The translations under genes were made by a program, and so were the position numbers. Source: Mycolicibacterium moriokaense (lineage in GTDB: Bacteria > Actinomycetota > Actinomycetes > Mycobacteriales > Mycobacteriaceae). Taken from it: DNA of 64,000 nucleotides. The stretch is taken from assembly GCF_010726085.1 (NCBI RefSeq), contig NZ_AP022560.1:744001-808000 (forward strand), written 5' to 3'. The stretch's first letter is position 1. Each line of letters starts with the position of its first letter. This document shows positions 1 through 7,614 of this stretch, piece by piece. The notes beneath the pieces were generated by a model. It did not search any database and was not told where the DNA came from. It worked only from the letters and a program-made list of their open reading frames with translations.

Positions 1-489
1 GCGATCGCGGCCCTGCTGCTGCATGTGCTGGCGCACGGCGTCGGCAAGACGGTGCTGTTCCTGGCGGGCGGTCAGCTGCAGGTTGCGCACGACTCCACCG
101 CGATCGACGACATCACAGGTGTCGTGCGGCGCTCACGCCTGGTCGGCGGTTCGTTCGCGATCGGGCTGATCGTGCTGCTCGGCCTGCCGCCGTTTGCGAT
201 GTTCGCCAGTGAACTGGCCATCGCCCGTTCGCTCGCCGACGCCGGCATGGCCTGGGTGCTGGCAGCGGCGATGCTGTTGGTGGCGGTCGCATTCACGGCG
301 TTGGTGCGAAATTCGGGACGCATGCTGTTTGGCACCGCGGCCGCGGACGCACCTGCGATCGCCGTGCCCGCGTCCGTCGCGGCGGCTTTGGTGGTGGGCG
401 CGACCGCGTCGCTGGCGCTCGGTGTCACGGCTGGCCCGCTCACCGGTCTGTTCACCTCTGCCGCGGATCTACTCGGAGGTCTTCGGTGA
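1..489 (+). CDS. hycQ: Hydrogenase-4/complex I-like membrane subunit HycQ, 3' part
   Basis: This is the C-terminal part (about 162 residues) of a proton-pumping NADH dehydrogenase/antiporter-like membrane subunit; the 5' end lies outside the window. The frame is open from base 1. The visible protein has at least four hydrophobic segments (around residues 45-65, 75-100 and 115-155 of the visible part), a His and Lys in the first membrane segment (HVLAHGVGKT) of the type that carries protons in MrpD/NuoL-like subunits, and a loop rich in charged residues. Its stop overlaps the GTG start of the downstream hycE by four bases (GTGA), so the two are translationally coupled. Position and size fit Mtb Rv0086 (hycQ). 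Subunit assignment within the antiporter-like family is inferred from the neighbour. Confidence 0.75.
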   Translation, partial: AIAALLLHVLAHGVGKTVLFLAGGQLQVAHDSTAIDDITGVVRRSRLVGGSFAIGLIVLLGLPPFAMFASELAIARSLADAGMAWVLAAAMLLVAVAFTALVRNSGRMLFGTAAADAPAIAVPASVAAALVVGATASLALGVTAGPLTGLFTSAADLLGGLR

Positions 490-1958
490 GCGAGTTTGTG
501 CGGCACCGGATTTCTCGGGACTTGATCGAGGACAAGGCCGAAGAACTCTTCCGGTCCGGGTTTCGGCTGGCGTTGGTGGCCGCACACGACGACGGTGACG
601 CGCTGCGGGTGGTGTATCTGTTCCTTGCCGCCGCACCCGACCGCCGTGTCGAGCTCGAATGCATTCTGCCGCCTGGCAATCCGGCTGTGCCCTCGCTGGC
701 CTACATGTCGTTTCCAGCCGGTCGGTTCGAGCGGGAAATGGCGGACCTGTACGGCATTCGGCCCGCCGGTCATCCCCGGCCGCGTCGGCTGGTACGGCAT
801 GCGCATTGGCCGGAGGGCTGGCGTCCGATGCGCCGAGACGCCGGACCCGCACCGGGATTCGAGTCGGCGGGAAGCTTTCCGTTCGTCACAGTCGAGGGCA
901 CCGGCGTCTACGAGATCCCGGTGGGGCCCGTGCATGCCGGGCTGATCGAACCGGGGCACTTCCGCTTCTCCGTCGTCGGCGAGACCGTGCTGCGGCTCAA
1001 GGCACGGCTGTGGTTCGTGCACCGTGGACTGGAGAAGCTATTCGAGGGTCGGCCTGCAACCGGCGCGGTGGATCTCGCCGAACGCGTCAGCGGTGACACC
1101 TCGGCCGGCCACGCGCTGGCGCACAGCCTGGCCGTGGAGGACGCGCTGGGTATCGCACTGCCCCACGAGGTGCACCGGCTACGGGCGTTGGTCGTCGAAC
1201 TCGAGCGGCTCTACAACCACGCCGCCGACCTCGGTGCGTTGGCCAACGACGTCGGCTTCTCACTCGCCAATTCGCATGCGCAGCGGATCCGGGAACGCCT
1301 GCTGCGACTGAACGCCGAGGTGACCGGTCACCGGCTGCTGCGGGGCGCGATCCATCCCGGCGGTGTTGAAGTGCGGGAGCTGCCCGATCCGGCCGATCTG
1401 CGCGACATCGCCGCGGACCTCGCCGAGGTGGCCGAGCTGACGTTGGACAACAGCGTCGTCTACGACCGGTTCGCGGGCACCTCCGTGCTCGCCGGCGACG
1501 ACGCGCGCGCACTGGGCTGCCTCGGATATCCCGCCCGCGCCAGTGGGGTGCGTACCGACGCCAGGATCGAGCACCCGACGACCGCGCTGCCCGTCACGGA
1601 GGTCGGAGCCACCGACGGGGATGTGCTCGCCCGCTACACGGTCCGGCGCGACGAGTTCGCCGCATCCGTCGAGCTGGCCTGCGTGCTCGTGGAATCGCAC
1701 AGCGGGCCAGTCGAATACCGGACACAGCGCGACCGCTTCCGACAGTCGAGCGGTATCGGCATCGTCGAGGGCTGGCGCGGCACCATCGTCCACCGCGTCG
1801 AGATAGACGGCGACGGGAACCTGACCCGAGCCAAGATCGTCGACCCGTCCTGGTTCAATTGGCCTGCGCTGCCGGTCGCGATGTCTGACACGATCGTCCC
1901 GGACTTCCCCTTGACCAACAAGAGCTTCAACCTGTCCTACGCCGGCAACGACCTGTAG
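486..1958 (+). CDS. hycE: Hydrogenase/complex I large-subunit-like protein HycE (NuoC-NuoD type), lacking NiFe ligands
   Basis: A 490-residue protein close in length to Mtb Rv0087 (492). Residues 1-130 resemble the 30-kDa NuoC/HycE N-terminal domain (FEREMADLYGI, then GHPRPRRLVRH). Residues about 145-490 resemble the 49-kDa NuoD/NiFe large subunit (VHRGLEKLFEGRP, YNHAADLGALANDVGF, IHPGGV). The two cysteine pairs that hold the NiFe site in true hydrogenases are missing: the N-terminal motif reads ERVSGDTSAGH and the C-terminal one DPSWFNWPAL. That places it with energy-converting hydrogenase-related (Ehr) complexes rather than H2-active enzymes. The GTG start overlaps the hycQ stop. Probably a cytoplasm-facing subunit of a membrane complex whose electron donor is not visible here. 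Confidence 0.85.
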   Translation: MSEFVRHRISRDLIEDKAEELFRSGFRLALVAAHDDGDALRVVYLFLAAAPDRRVELECILPPGNPAVPSLAYMSFPAGRFEREMADLYGIRPAGHPRPRRLVRHAHWPEGWRPMRRDAGPAPGFESAGSFPFVTVEGTGVYEIPVGPVHAGLIEPGHFRFSVVGETVLRLKARLWFVHRGLEKLFEGRPATGAVDLAERVSGDTSAGHALAHSLAVEDALGIALPHEVHRLRALVVELERLYNHAADLGALANDVGFSLANSHAQRIRERLLRLNAEVTGHRLLRGAIHPGGVEVRELPDPADLRDIAADLAEVAELTLDNSVVYDRFAGTSVLAGDDARALGCLGYPARASGVRTDARIEHPTTALPVTEVGATDGDVLARYTVRRDEFAASVELACVLVESHSGPVEYRTQRDRFRQSSGIGIVEGWRGTIVHRVEIDGDGNLTRAKIVDPSWFNWPALPVAMSDTIVPDFPLTNKSFNLSYAGNDL

Positions 1959-1997
1959 CCCTGTATAGCGCGTGCGCCTACGGGGCACACTGGACCC

Positions 1998-3002
1998 ATG
2001 GACCCGGTGACCGCCCTGCGTCAGATCGCCTATTACAAGGACCGGGCGCGCGAGGATCCTCGCCGCGTGATGGCCTACCGCAACGCCGCCGACATCGTCG
2101 AGGCGCTGTCGGATGCCGAGCGCGAACGTCATGGCGCGGCGAACAGCTGGCAGTCGTTGTCCGGGATCGGACCCAAGACCGCGAAGGTCATCGCACAGGC
2201 GTGGGCGGGTCGGGAACCCGATGTGCTCGTCGAATTGCGGTCGAATGCAGCCGATCTCGGTGGGGGTGACATCCGCAGTGCCCTGCGCGGTGATTTACAC
2301 GTGCACTCGAACTGGTCCGACGGGTCAGCACCGATCGAGGAGATGATGCTGGCGGCCAGGGATTTGGGCCACGAGTACTGTGCGCTGACCGATCATTCGC
2401 CGCGGCTGCGGATTGCCAATGGGCTCTCACCCGAGCGGCTACGTCATCAGCTCGACGTGATCGATGAGATCCGCGAGGTCGTCGCGCCGATGCGCATCCT
2501 CACCGGCATCGAGGTCGACATCCTCGAGGACGGTTCCCTCGACCAGGACGACGACCTGCTGGAGCGGCTCGACGTCGTGGTGGCCAGCGTGCATTCGAAG
2601 TTGGCCATGGACGAGGCGTCGATGACCCGTCGCATGCTCAAGGCCGTCGCCAATCCGCACACCGATGTGCTCGGCCACTGCACCGGGCGTCTGGTCACCG
2701 GAGGACGCGGCATGCGTCCGGAGTCGAAATTCGATGCGGAGAAGGTGTTTACGGCCTGCCTCGAGAACGGCACCGCCGTTGAGATCAACTCGCGGCCCGA
2801 ACGGCGCGACCCGCCGACGCGCCTGCTGAACCTCGCGCTTGAGATCGGTTGCCTGTTCTCGATCGACACCGACTCCCACGCCCCCGGCCAACTCGAGTTC
2901 CTCGGCTACGGCGCCCAGCGCGCGCTCGACGCCGGGGTGCCCGCCGAACGCATCGTGAACACGTGGTCGGCCGACAAGCTCCTGGACTGGGCGACCAGCT
3001 AG
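1998..3002 (+). CDS. Helix-hairpin-helix plus PHP-domain phosphoesterase
   Basis: 334 residues. The N-terminal ~90 residues hold a helix-hairpin-helix type segment (SLSGIGPKTAKVI) like the one in family X DNA polymerases. From residue ~95 on there is a PHP metal-dependent phosphoesterase domain with the expected ligand motifs: GDLHVHSNWSDG, ALTDHS, GIEVDI, VASVHSK, VLGHCTGR and DTDSHA. The polymerase catalytic domain of PolX is absent, so this is a stand-alone PHP protein; substrate unknown, with a nucleic-acid 3'-end or phosphate monoester as candidates. The ATG at 1998 follows 39 bases after hycE. The stop shares four bases (CTAG, 2999-3002) with the convergent dinB stop. Confidence 0.8.
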   Translation: MDPVTALRQIAYYKDRAREDPRRVMAYRNAADIVEALSDAERERHGAANSWQSLSGIGPKTAKVIAQAWAGREPDVLVELRSNAADLGGGDIRSALRGDLHVHSNWSDGSAPIEEMMLAARDLGHEYCALTDHSPRLRIANGLSPERLRHQLDVIDEIREVVAPMRILTGIEVDILEDGSLDQDDDLLERLDVVVASVHSKLAMDEASMTRRMLKAVANPHTDVLGHCTGRLVTGGRGMRPESKFDAEKVFTACLENGTAVEINSRPERRDPPTRLLNLALEIGCLFSIDTDSHAPGQLEFLGYGAQRALDAGVPAERIVNTWSADKLLDWATS

Positions 3003-4207
3003 TCGGGGAGGTGCGGCATCTCCAGGCCCGGATCGCGGCCGAGGAGCACACCGCGCGTGACGGCGGCGTTGCCGTACCGCATGCGCACCTGATCGACGGC
3101 GGCATCCAGGGCGACCCGGTCCGCCTTCGCTTCGAACGGCAGCTCCAACTGCTGCGTGCCCTCGCGGTCGATGTTGGACACCGCGAAACCGACGAGCGTG
3201 AGGCCACGCTCGGCGATCAGCGGCGCGGCGCCGGCCACCAGCGCGCGGGCGGTGTCGAGGATCATGTCGGTCGACGCCGTCGCCCGACACATGGTGTGCG
3301 ATCTCGTCACGCGGCTGAAGTCGTCGAATCGCAGGCGCAGCACCACAGTTCGACCGGTGCGACCCGCCTTGCGCATGCGGCGGGTGATCCGGTCGACGAG
3401 GTTGATCACCACCGCGTCGATCTCCGCCGCGGACATCGTGTTGCCGCGTCTGCCGAGGGCCCGCTGCGCTCCGACCGAACGACGGCGCACCCCCGTCACC
3501 ACTCGGCGCCGGTCGATGTTGCGTGACAGCGCGTACAACCGATAGCCCATCGCGCCGCCGACAAGTGAGGCCAGTGTCGACTCGGACAACTCGGCGACGT
3601 CGGCCACCGTCTCGATGCCGTGCGCATGCAGTTTCTCGGCTGTCTTGACCCCGACACCCCACAGTCGTCGCACCGGCAGCGGATGCAGGAAGGCGAGTTC
3701 ACGATCGGGCGGCACCAGTAGCAGTCCGTCGGGTTTGGCCTCCTGGCTCGCCACCTTCGCCAGGAACTTGGTGCGGGCGATGCCGACGGTGATCGGTAGG
3801 CCGACCCGCTCGCGGACCGCCGACCGCAGCTGGGTGGCGATCTCCACGGGGGTGCCCGAGACCCGAGCCAGCCCGGAGACGTCGAGGAAGGCCTCGTCCA
3901 CGCTGAGCGGTTCGACGATGGGCGAGGTGTCGTCGAAGACCGCGAAGACGGCGCGGCTGGCCTCGGAGTACGCCGACATCCGCGGAGGCACGACGATGGC
4001 GTGCGGGCAGAGCGCGCGGGCCTGGCGGCCGCCCATCGCGGTGCGCACGCCGTAGGCCTTGGCCTCATAGCTGGCGGCGAGCACGACGCCGCCGCCGACG
4101 ATCACCGGCCTGCCGCGCAGCGCGGGGTCATCCCGCTGCTCGACCGATGCGTAGAACGAGTCGAGATCAGCGTGCAGGATGCACGCGTCGGAGCGTGACA
4201 CGAACAT
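2999..4207 (-). CDS. dinB: Y-family DNA polymerase IV (DinB, DinB3-like)
   Basis: A 402-residue translesion polymerase. The catalytic signatures are intact: ILHADLDSFYASVEQ near the N-terminus and EPLSVDEAFLDVSG around residue 100. They are followed by the little-finger region and, near residue 365, a beta-clamp-binding motif (QQLELPF). The chosen ATG at 4207 gives the normal start just before the catalytic motif; GTG at 4201 is the only other sensible choice. The gene lies 20 bases after ethR on the same strand, matching the ethR-dinB3 neighbourhood I recall from M. smegmatis. A 14-base perfect palindrome of SOS-box type covers the start codon, so LexA control is likely. A second stand-alone polymerase IV is normal in mycobacteria. 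Confidence 0.9.
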   Translation of the reverse strand: MFVSRSDACILHADLDSFYASVEQRDDPALRGRPVIVGGGVVLAASYEAKAYGVRTAMGGRQARALCPHAIVVPPRMSAYSEASRAVFAVFDDTSPIVEPLSVDEAFLDVSGLARVSGTPVEIATQLRSAVRERVGLPITVGIARTKFLAKVASQEAKPDGLLLVPPDRELAFLHPLPVRRLWGVGVKTAEKLHAHGIETVADVAELSESTLASLVGGAMGYRLYALSRNIDRRRVVTGVRRRSVGAQRALGRRGNTMSAAEIDAVVINLVDRITRRMRKAGRTGRTVVLRLRFDDFSRVTRSHTMCRATASTDMILDTARALVAGAAPLIAERGLTLVGFAVSNIDREGTQQLELPFEAKADRVALDAAVDQVRMRYGNAAVTRGVLLGRDPGLEMPHLPD

Positions 4208-4214
4208 ATGTTCG
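4201..4214 (-). promoter_or_regulatory. Candidate SOS box (LexA site) over the dinB start codon
   Basis: The sequence CGAACATATGTTCG is a perfect 14-base palindrome. It matches the actinobacterial LexA consensus TCGAAC-N4-GTTCGA at 10 of 12 fixed positions (the two outermost bases differ). It lies in the 20-base gap between ethR and dinB, and the dinB ATG is inside it, so a bound repressor would sit on the transcription/translation start. Confidence 0.7.
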
Positions 4215-4227
4215 CATCGGAGTACGA

Positions 4228-4875
4228 CTAGTGGCGAGTCGTCCCGTAGATGCTGGTGACCCAGATGTGGGCGAGGGTGTCGACGAGTTGCTCGGTGGCA
4301 ACCGAAGGCTGCTCGGCGGCGAACGCCGCGAACATGGTGCGCTCGTTCATCAGGTTCAACGACGTGGCGAGGTCCTTCGCGGCGATCGTCTCCGGCGCCG
4401 CGCCTCGGGCCCGTTCGGCCTCGATGGACTCCGTGGTGTGGTCGATCCACTTCTGCATGAACCGCGACCACAGCGCGCGCATCTGCTCGTTCGTCGGTCG
4501 TGCCGCAGCCCCCGCCAGGGTGACTGCTCGATGCGAGCCGAACGTCCGGAACAGGGCGTTGATGGCCTGCCACACTCCGGCGGGGTCGACTGAGGGGTCC
4601 ATACCGCCCATCGCCTCATCGGCGTTTCGGTCAGCCTCGTCGATGATGCGGCTCATCAGCGTCAACAGCACCGCGTCCTTCGACGGGAAGTAGAAGTAAA
4701 ACGTCGGCCGGGACAGGCCAGCGCCCTTGGCCAGGTCGTCCACCGATATCTCCGCCAGCGGTCGATCCTCGAGCAGGCGCTCCAGGGTCGCGAGTATCGC
4801 CTGCTCGCGGTCGTCCCCCGAGGGTCGGGTGGAGCGTCGACCGTGGGTCGCGCGGGCCTGGCTGGCGGTGGTCAC
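4228..4875 (-). CDS. ethR: TetR-family repressor EthR
   Basis: A 215-residue TetR regulator, almost the length of Mtb EthR (216). It contains the family-typical blocks RPSGDDREQAILATLERLLE, ISVDDLAKGAGLSRPTFYFY (helix-turn-helix, about residues 45-65), FMQKWIDHTTESIEAERARG and DTLAHIWVTSIYG. The GTG at 4875 was chosen because it gives VTTASQAR followed by the conserved basic arm; a -10-like TAAAGT at 4889-4884 places transcription within two bases of it, so the mRNA is probably leaderless. EthR represses the divergent monooxygenase gene ethA, and its pocket accepts hydrophobic ligands. dinB follows on the same strand. Confidence 0.95.
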   Translation of the reverse strand: MTTASQARATHGRRSTRPSGDDREQAILATLERLLEDRPLAEISVDDLAKGAGLSRPTFYFYFPSKDAVLLTLMSRIIDEADRNADEAMGGMDPSVDPAGVWQAINALFRTFGSHRAVTLAGAAARPTNEQMRALWSRFMQKWIDHTTESIEAERARGAAPETIAAKDLATSLNLMNERTMFAAFAAEQPSVATEQLVDTLAHIWVTSIYGTTRH

Positions 4876-4883
4876 GCCTGCCG

Positions 4884-4946
4884 ACTTTACACCCTGTCGA
4901 GGTTCTCGACACACTGTTGACTATCTCGACACACCGTTGGTACGCT
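4884..4946. promoter_or_regulatory. ethR/ethA divergent promoter-operator
   Basis: In 79 bases between the start codons there are two -10-like hexamers: TAAAGT on the minus strand (4889-4884) for ethR and TACGCT (4941-4946) for ethA, each about 7-9 bases from its start codon. Between them lies a 15-base direct repeat, CTCGACACACNGTTG, at 4905-4919 and 4925-4939 (20-base period). An inverted copy of its core (GTCGAG) is at 4896-4901. This fits EthR's known multimeric binding to the ethA-ethR intergenic region and would repress both genes. Confidence 0.75.
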
Positions 4947-4954
4947 CCGGGACC

Positions 4955-6451
4955 ATGAGCGAACACCTTGATGTCGTCATCGTCGGCGCCGGCATTTCCG
5001 GCATCAGCGCCGCCTGGCACCTGCAGGACCGCAGCCCGAACAAGAGCTACGCGATCCTGGAGCGCCGGGAGAATCTCGGCGGCACCTGGGACCTGTTCAA
5101 GTACCCGGGCATCCGCTCGGACTCCGACATGTTCACCCTCGGGTTCCGGTTCAAGCCGTGGACGTCGGAGAAGGCCATCGCCGACGGGCCGTCGATCATG
5201 GCGTACCTCAAGGAGACGGTCGCGGAGTTCGGCATCGACAAGCACATCCGCTACAACCATCGGGTGCTCGCCGCGGACTGGTCCGACGAGGACAACCGCT
5301 GGACTTTGCGCGTCGATCGCGACGGCGAGGAAGTCGAGATCACGACGTCGTTCCTGTTCGCCGCCAGTGGCTACTACAACTACGACCAGGGCTACTCACC
5401 GGAGTTCGCTGGGTCCGACGACTTCGAGGGCACGATCATCCATCCCCAGCACTGGCCGGAGGATCTGGACTACACCGGCAAGAAGATCGTCGTGATCGGC
5501 AGCGGCGCCACCGCGGTGACACTGATTCCCGCCCTTGCGAATTCGGGTGCCGCCCACGTCACGATGCTGCAGCGTTCGCCGACCTACATCGGCGCGCTGC
5601 CCGACGTGGACCCCTTCACGGTGCGGACGAACAAGGCGCTGCCGGAGAAGCCGGCCTACGTCCTCAACCGGTGGAAGAGCATCGTGATGCAGTTTCTGCA
5701 GTACCGGATCTCCCGGCAGTTCCCGAAGTTCATGCGCAAGACGTTGATGACGATGGCGCAGCGACGCCTGCCCGAGGGCTACGACGTCGAAAAGCACTTC
5801 GGCCCGAGGTACAACCCGTGGGACGAGCGGTTGTGCCTCGCCCCCAACGGCGATCTGTTCAAGACCATCCGCCAGGGCAAGGCCGACGTCGTCACCGACA
5901 CCATCGAGCGGTTTACCAAGACCGGCATCAAGCTGGCCTCCGGTGAGGAGCTGACGGCCGACATCATCGTCACCGCAACGGGTTTGAACCTGCAGCTGTT
6001 CGGTGGTGCCGAGCTCTCCCGCAACGGGGAGCCGATCACGCTGAACGACACGATGGCCTACAAGGGCATGATGCTGACGCACATCCCGAACATGGCGTTC
6101 ACCATCGGCTACACCAACGCGTCGTGGACGCTGAAGGCCGACCTGGTATCCGAGTTCGTCTGCAGGGTCCTGAACTACATGGACGCCAAGGGTTTCGACA
6201 AGGTCGAGCCGCAGCACCCCGGTAACAAGGTCGACGAACGTCCACTGATGGACTTCACGCCCGGTTACGTGTTGCGTGCGCTGGACTACCTGCCCAAGGC
6301 CGGAGACGTGACGCCGTGGCGGCTCAAGCAGAACTACCTGCTGGACCTGCGCCTGATTCGGCGGGGCAAGGTCGACGACGAGGCGCTGGCCTTCAGCAAG
6401 CACCGCACCCCCAGCGATTTGTGTGCGCTCGAGAGCGCTCAGCGCTCCTAA
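4955..6451 (+). CDS. ethA: FAD-containing Baeyer-Villiger monooxygenase EthA
   Basis: A 498-residue flavin monooxygenase; in Mtb this enzyme activates ethionamide and other thioamides and oxidises ketones. Seen here: the N-terminal FAD Rossmann motif VVIVGAGISGISAAWHL, the Trp/Gly block GGTWDLFKYPGIRSDSDM, the NADPH Rossmann motif IVVIGSGATAVTLIPAL near residue 185, and VTATGLN near residue 345. The ATG at 4955 gives the family start MSEHLDVVIVG; a -10-like TACGCT ends eight bases before it. The last ~12 codons lie in one arm of the terminator shared with rraA, so the tail is probably dictated by the hairpin. Confidence 0.95.
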   Translation: MSEHLDVVIVGAGISGISAAWHLQDRSPNKSYAILERRENLGGTWDLFKYPGIRSDSDMFTLGFRFKPWTSEKAIADGPSIMAYLKETVAEFGIDKHIRYNHRVLAADWSDEDNRWTLRVDRDGEEVEITTSFLFAASGYYNYDQGYSPEFAGSDDFEGTIIHPQHWPEDLDYTGKKIVVIGSGATAVTLIPALANSGAAHVTMLQRSPTYIGALPDVDPFTVRTNKALPEKPAYVLNRWKSIVMQFLQYRISRQFPKFMRKTLMTMAQRRLPEGYDVEKHFGPRYNPWDERLCLAPNGDLFKTIRQGKADVVTDTIERFTKTGIKLASGEELTADIIVTATGLNLQLFGGAELSRNGEPITLNDTMAYKGMMLTHIPNMAFTIGYTNASWTLKADLVSEFVCRVLNYMDAKGFDKVEPQHPGNKVDERPLMDFTPGYVLRALDYLPKAGDVTPWRLKQNYLLDLRLIRRGKVDDEALAFSKHRTPSDLCALESAQRS

Positions 6452-6467
6452 ACGCACACAAATCGCT
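6413..6467. terminator. Bidirectional terminator hairpin between ethA and rraA
   Basis: A perfect 15-base inverted repeat, AGCGATTTGTGTGCG (6413-6427) and its complement (6453-6467), encloses a 25-base loop that itself holds GCGCTC/GAGAGCGC. The left arm lies within the last ethA codons and the right arm covers the rraA stop region, so one stem serves both converging transcripts. There is no long T-run, as is usual for mycobacterial terminators. Confidence 0.7.
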
Positions 6468-6945
6468 ACGGTTCGACCACGACGATGCCGTCGTCGTCGC
6501 TGTAGGCCACGTGGCCGGGAACGAACACCACGCCGCCGAACTCGACGGCCGTATCTCGCACGCCGGCACCGGTTTTCGTGCTCTTACGCGGATTGGTGCC
6601 CAGCGCCTTGATGCCGATGTCGAGCGTGCGCAGCGTCGACGAGTCCCGTACCGCACCGTTGATGATGAGGCCGGCCCATCCGTTGTCGACGCCGAGGCCG
6701 GCGATGACGTCGCCGACGAGCGCCGAGTGCACCGAGCCGTCGCCGTCGATGACCAGCACCCCGCCGTCACTCGGTTCGGACAGTACGGATTTCAGCAGCG
6801 CGTTGTCCTCGAAGCACTGCACCGTCGTGATGGGCCCGGCGAACTGTGAGCGTCCGCCGAACTGGCGCAGTTGCAGATCGCAACTGCGGACGTCGGGTCC
6901 GATCTCGTCGACGAGGTCGGCGGTGGGGCGGGGTTCGATACTCAC
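6466..6945 (-). CDS. rraA: RraA-family protein (regulator of RNase E activity; formerly called MenG)
   Basis: 159 residues, as in Mtb Rv3853 (157), with the family core [19 protein letters not shown] and [13 protein letters not shown] followed by GIKALGTNP. RraA proteins form trimeric rings that bind RNase E and can carry metal-dependent aldolase-like activity. The older demethylmenaquinone methyltransferase label is not supported by the fold. The GTG at 6945 is the first start giving the family N-terminus. Its order after the ethR/ethA pair and before hns is the mycobacterial one. Confidence 0.92.
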   Translation of the reverse strand: MSIEPRPTADLVDEIGPDVRSCDLQLRQFGGRSQFAGPITTVQCFEDNALLKSVLSEPSDGGVLVIDGDGSVHSALVGDVIAGLGVDNGWAGLIINGAVRDSSTLRTLDIGIKALGTNPRKSTKTGAGVRDTAVEFGGVVFVPGHVAYSDDDGIVVVEP

Positions 6946-7070
6946 CGCTCGATGCTAGCCAGCGGATTTTCTGACGTTGATGTCGTGGACGAATTGGGCC
7001 AACCCGGACTCGGCATCGTCGTACGCCACTATCGACCCTGACGTCGCGTGAGGGTCAAGCCCGTTTCGGG

Positions 7071-7529
7071 TCAGCTTTCGCTGGAGCTGCGACGGATCAG
7101 GAGCACCACGATGATCGCCAGCACACCCGCCGCGATGGCCGCGGCGATCGGCAGCCGCGACGGCTCGGGTCCGACCAATGGCACCGGCGCGGGACCCGAC
7201 ACGGGATTGCTTGCGGTCGCGACCGTCGCCTTCGCCTTGGCTGCGGCTTCCTTGGCCGCTGCGGTGAGGTCGCCGTTGGTTTCGGCCAGCTTCTTCGCTG
7301 GTGCTTTCTTGGCGGGAGCCTTCTTGGCCGGGGCCTTCTTCGCCGCCTTCTTCGCCGGTGCTTTCTTGGCAGCCTTCGCAGGCGCCTTCTTGGCAGTTGC
7401 CTTCTTCGCGGGGGCCTTCTTCGCCGGCGGCGGGGCGGCCGGCGGCTCAGCAGGGGCCGCGGGCGGCGGGGGTCCAGGTGGCGGCGTGGACTGCGCCCCT
7501 TCGTCGGGGCGGTCCTGCTGGTCTGCCAT
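7071..7529 (-). CDS. hns: H-NS-like membrane-anchored basic protein (Rv3852 type)
   Basis: 152 residues in three parts: a Pro/Ala-rich start (residues 10-40), a lysine-rich region with about ten KKAPA/KKATA units (residues 40-80) typical of histone H1-like DNA-binding tails, and a single C-terminal membrane helix (IAAAIAAGVLAIIVVLLI) followed by RRSSSES. Mtb Rv3852 has the same plan and the same neighbours (rraA and Rv3851). A strong ribosome site (AAAGGAG) lies before the ATG. Presumed role: tethering or compacting DNA at the membrane. The family is named for H-NS, but no H-NS oligomerisation domain is visible. Confidence 0.85.
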   Translation of the reverse strand: MADQQDRPDEGAQSTPPPGPPPPAAPAEPPAAPPPAKKAPAKKATAKKAPAKAAKKAPAKKAAKKAPAKKAPAKKAPAKKLAETNGDLTAAAKEAAAKAKATVATASNPVSGPAPVPLVGPEPSRLPIAAAIAAGVLAIIVVLLIRRSSSES

Positions 7530-7614
7530 CTGCTGCTCCTTTGCAGTTCTCGCGTGTCCGGCCTGAGCGTCGGTAACCGGCAGTGGCCCCCATCATGCCA
7601 GGTCGAATATGGCG

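Noticed and set aside
4203..4208. TATGTT as a dinB -10 element
   Set aside because: A transcript from it would begin after both possible start codons, so it cannot serve the proposed gene; the match is a by-product of the palindrome.
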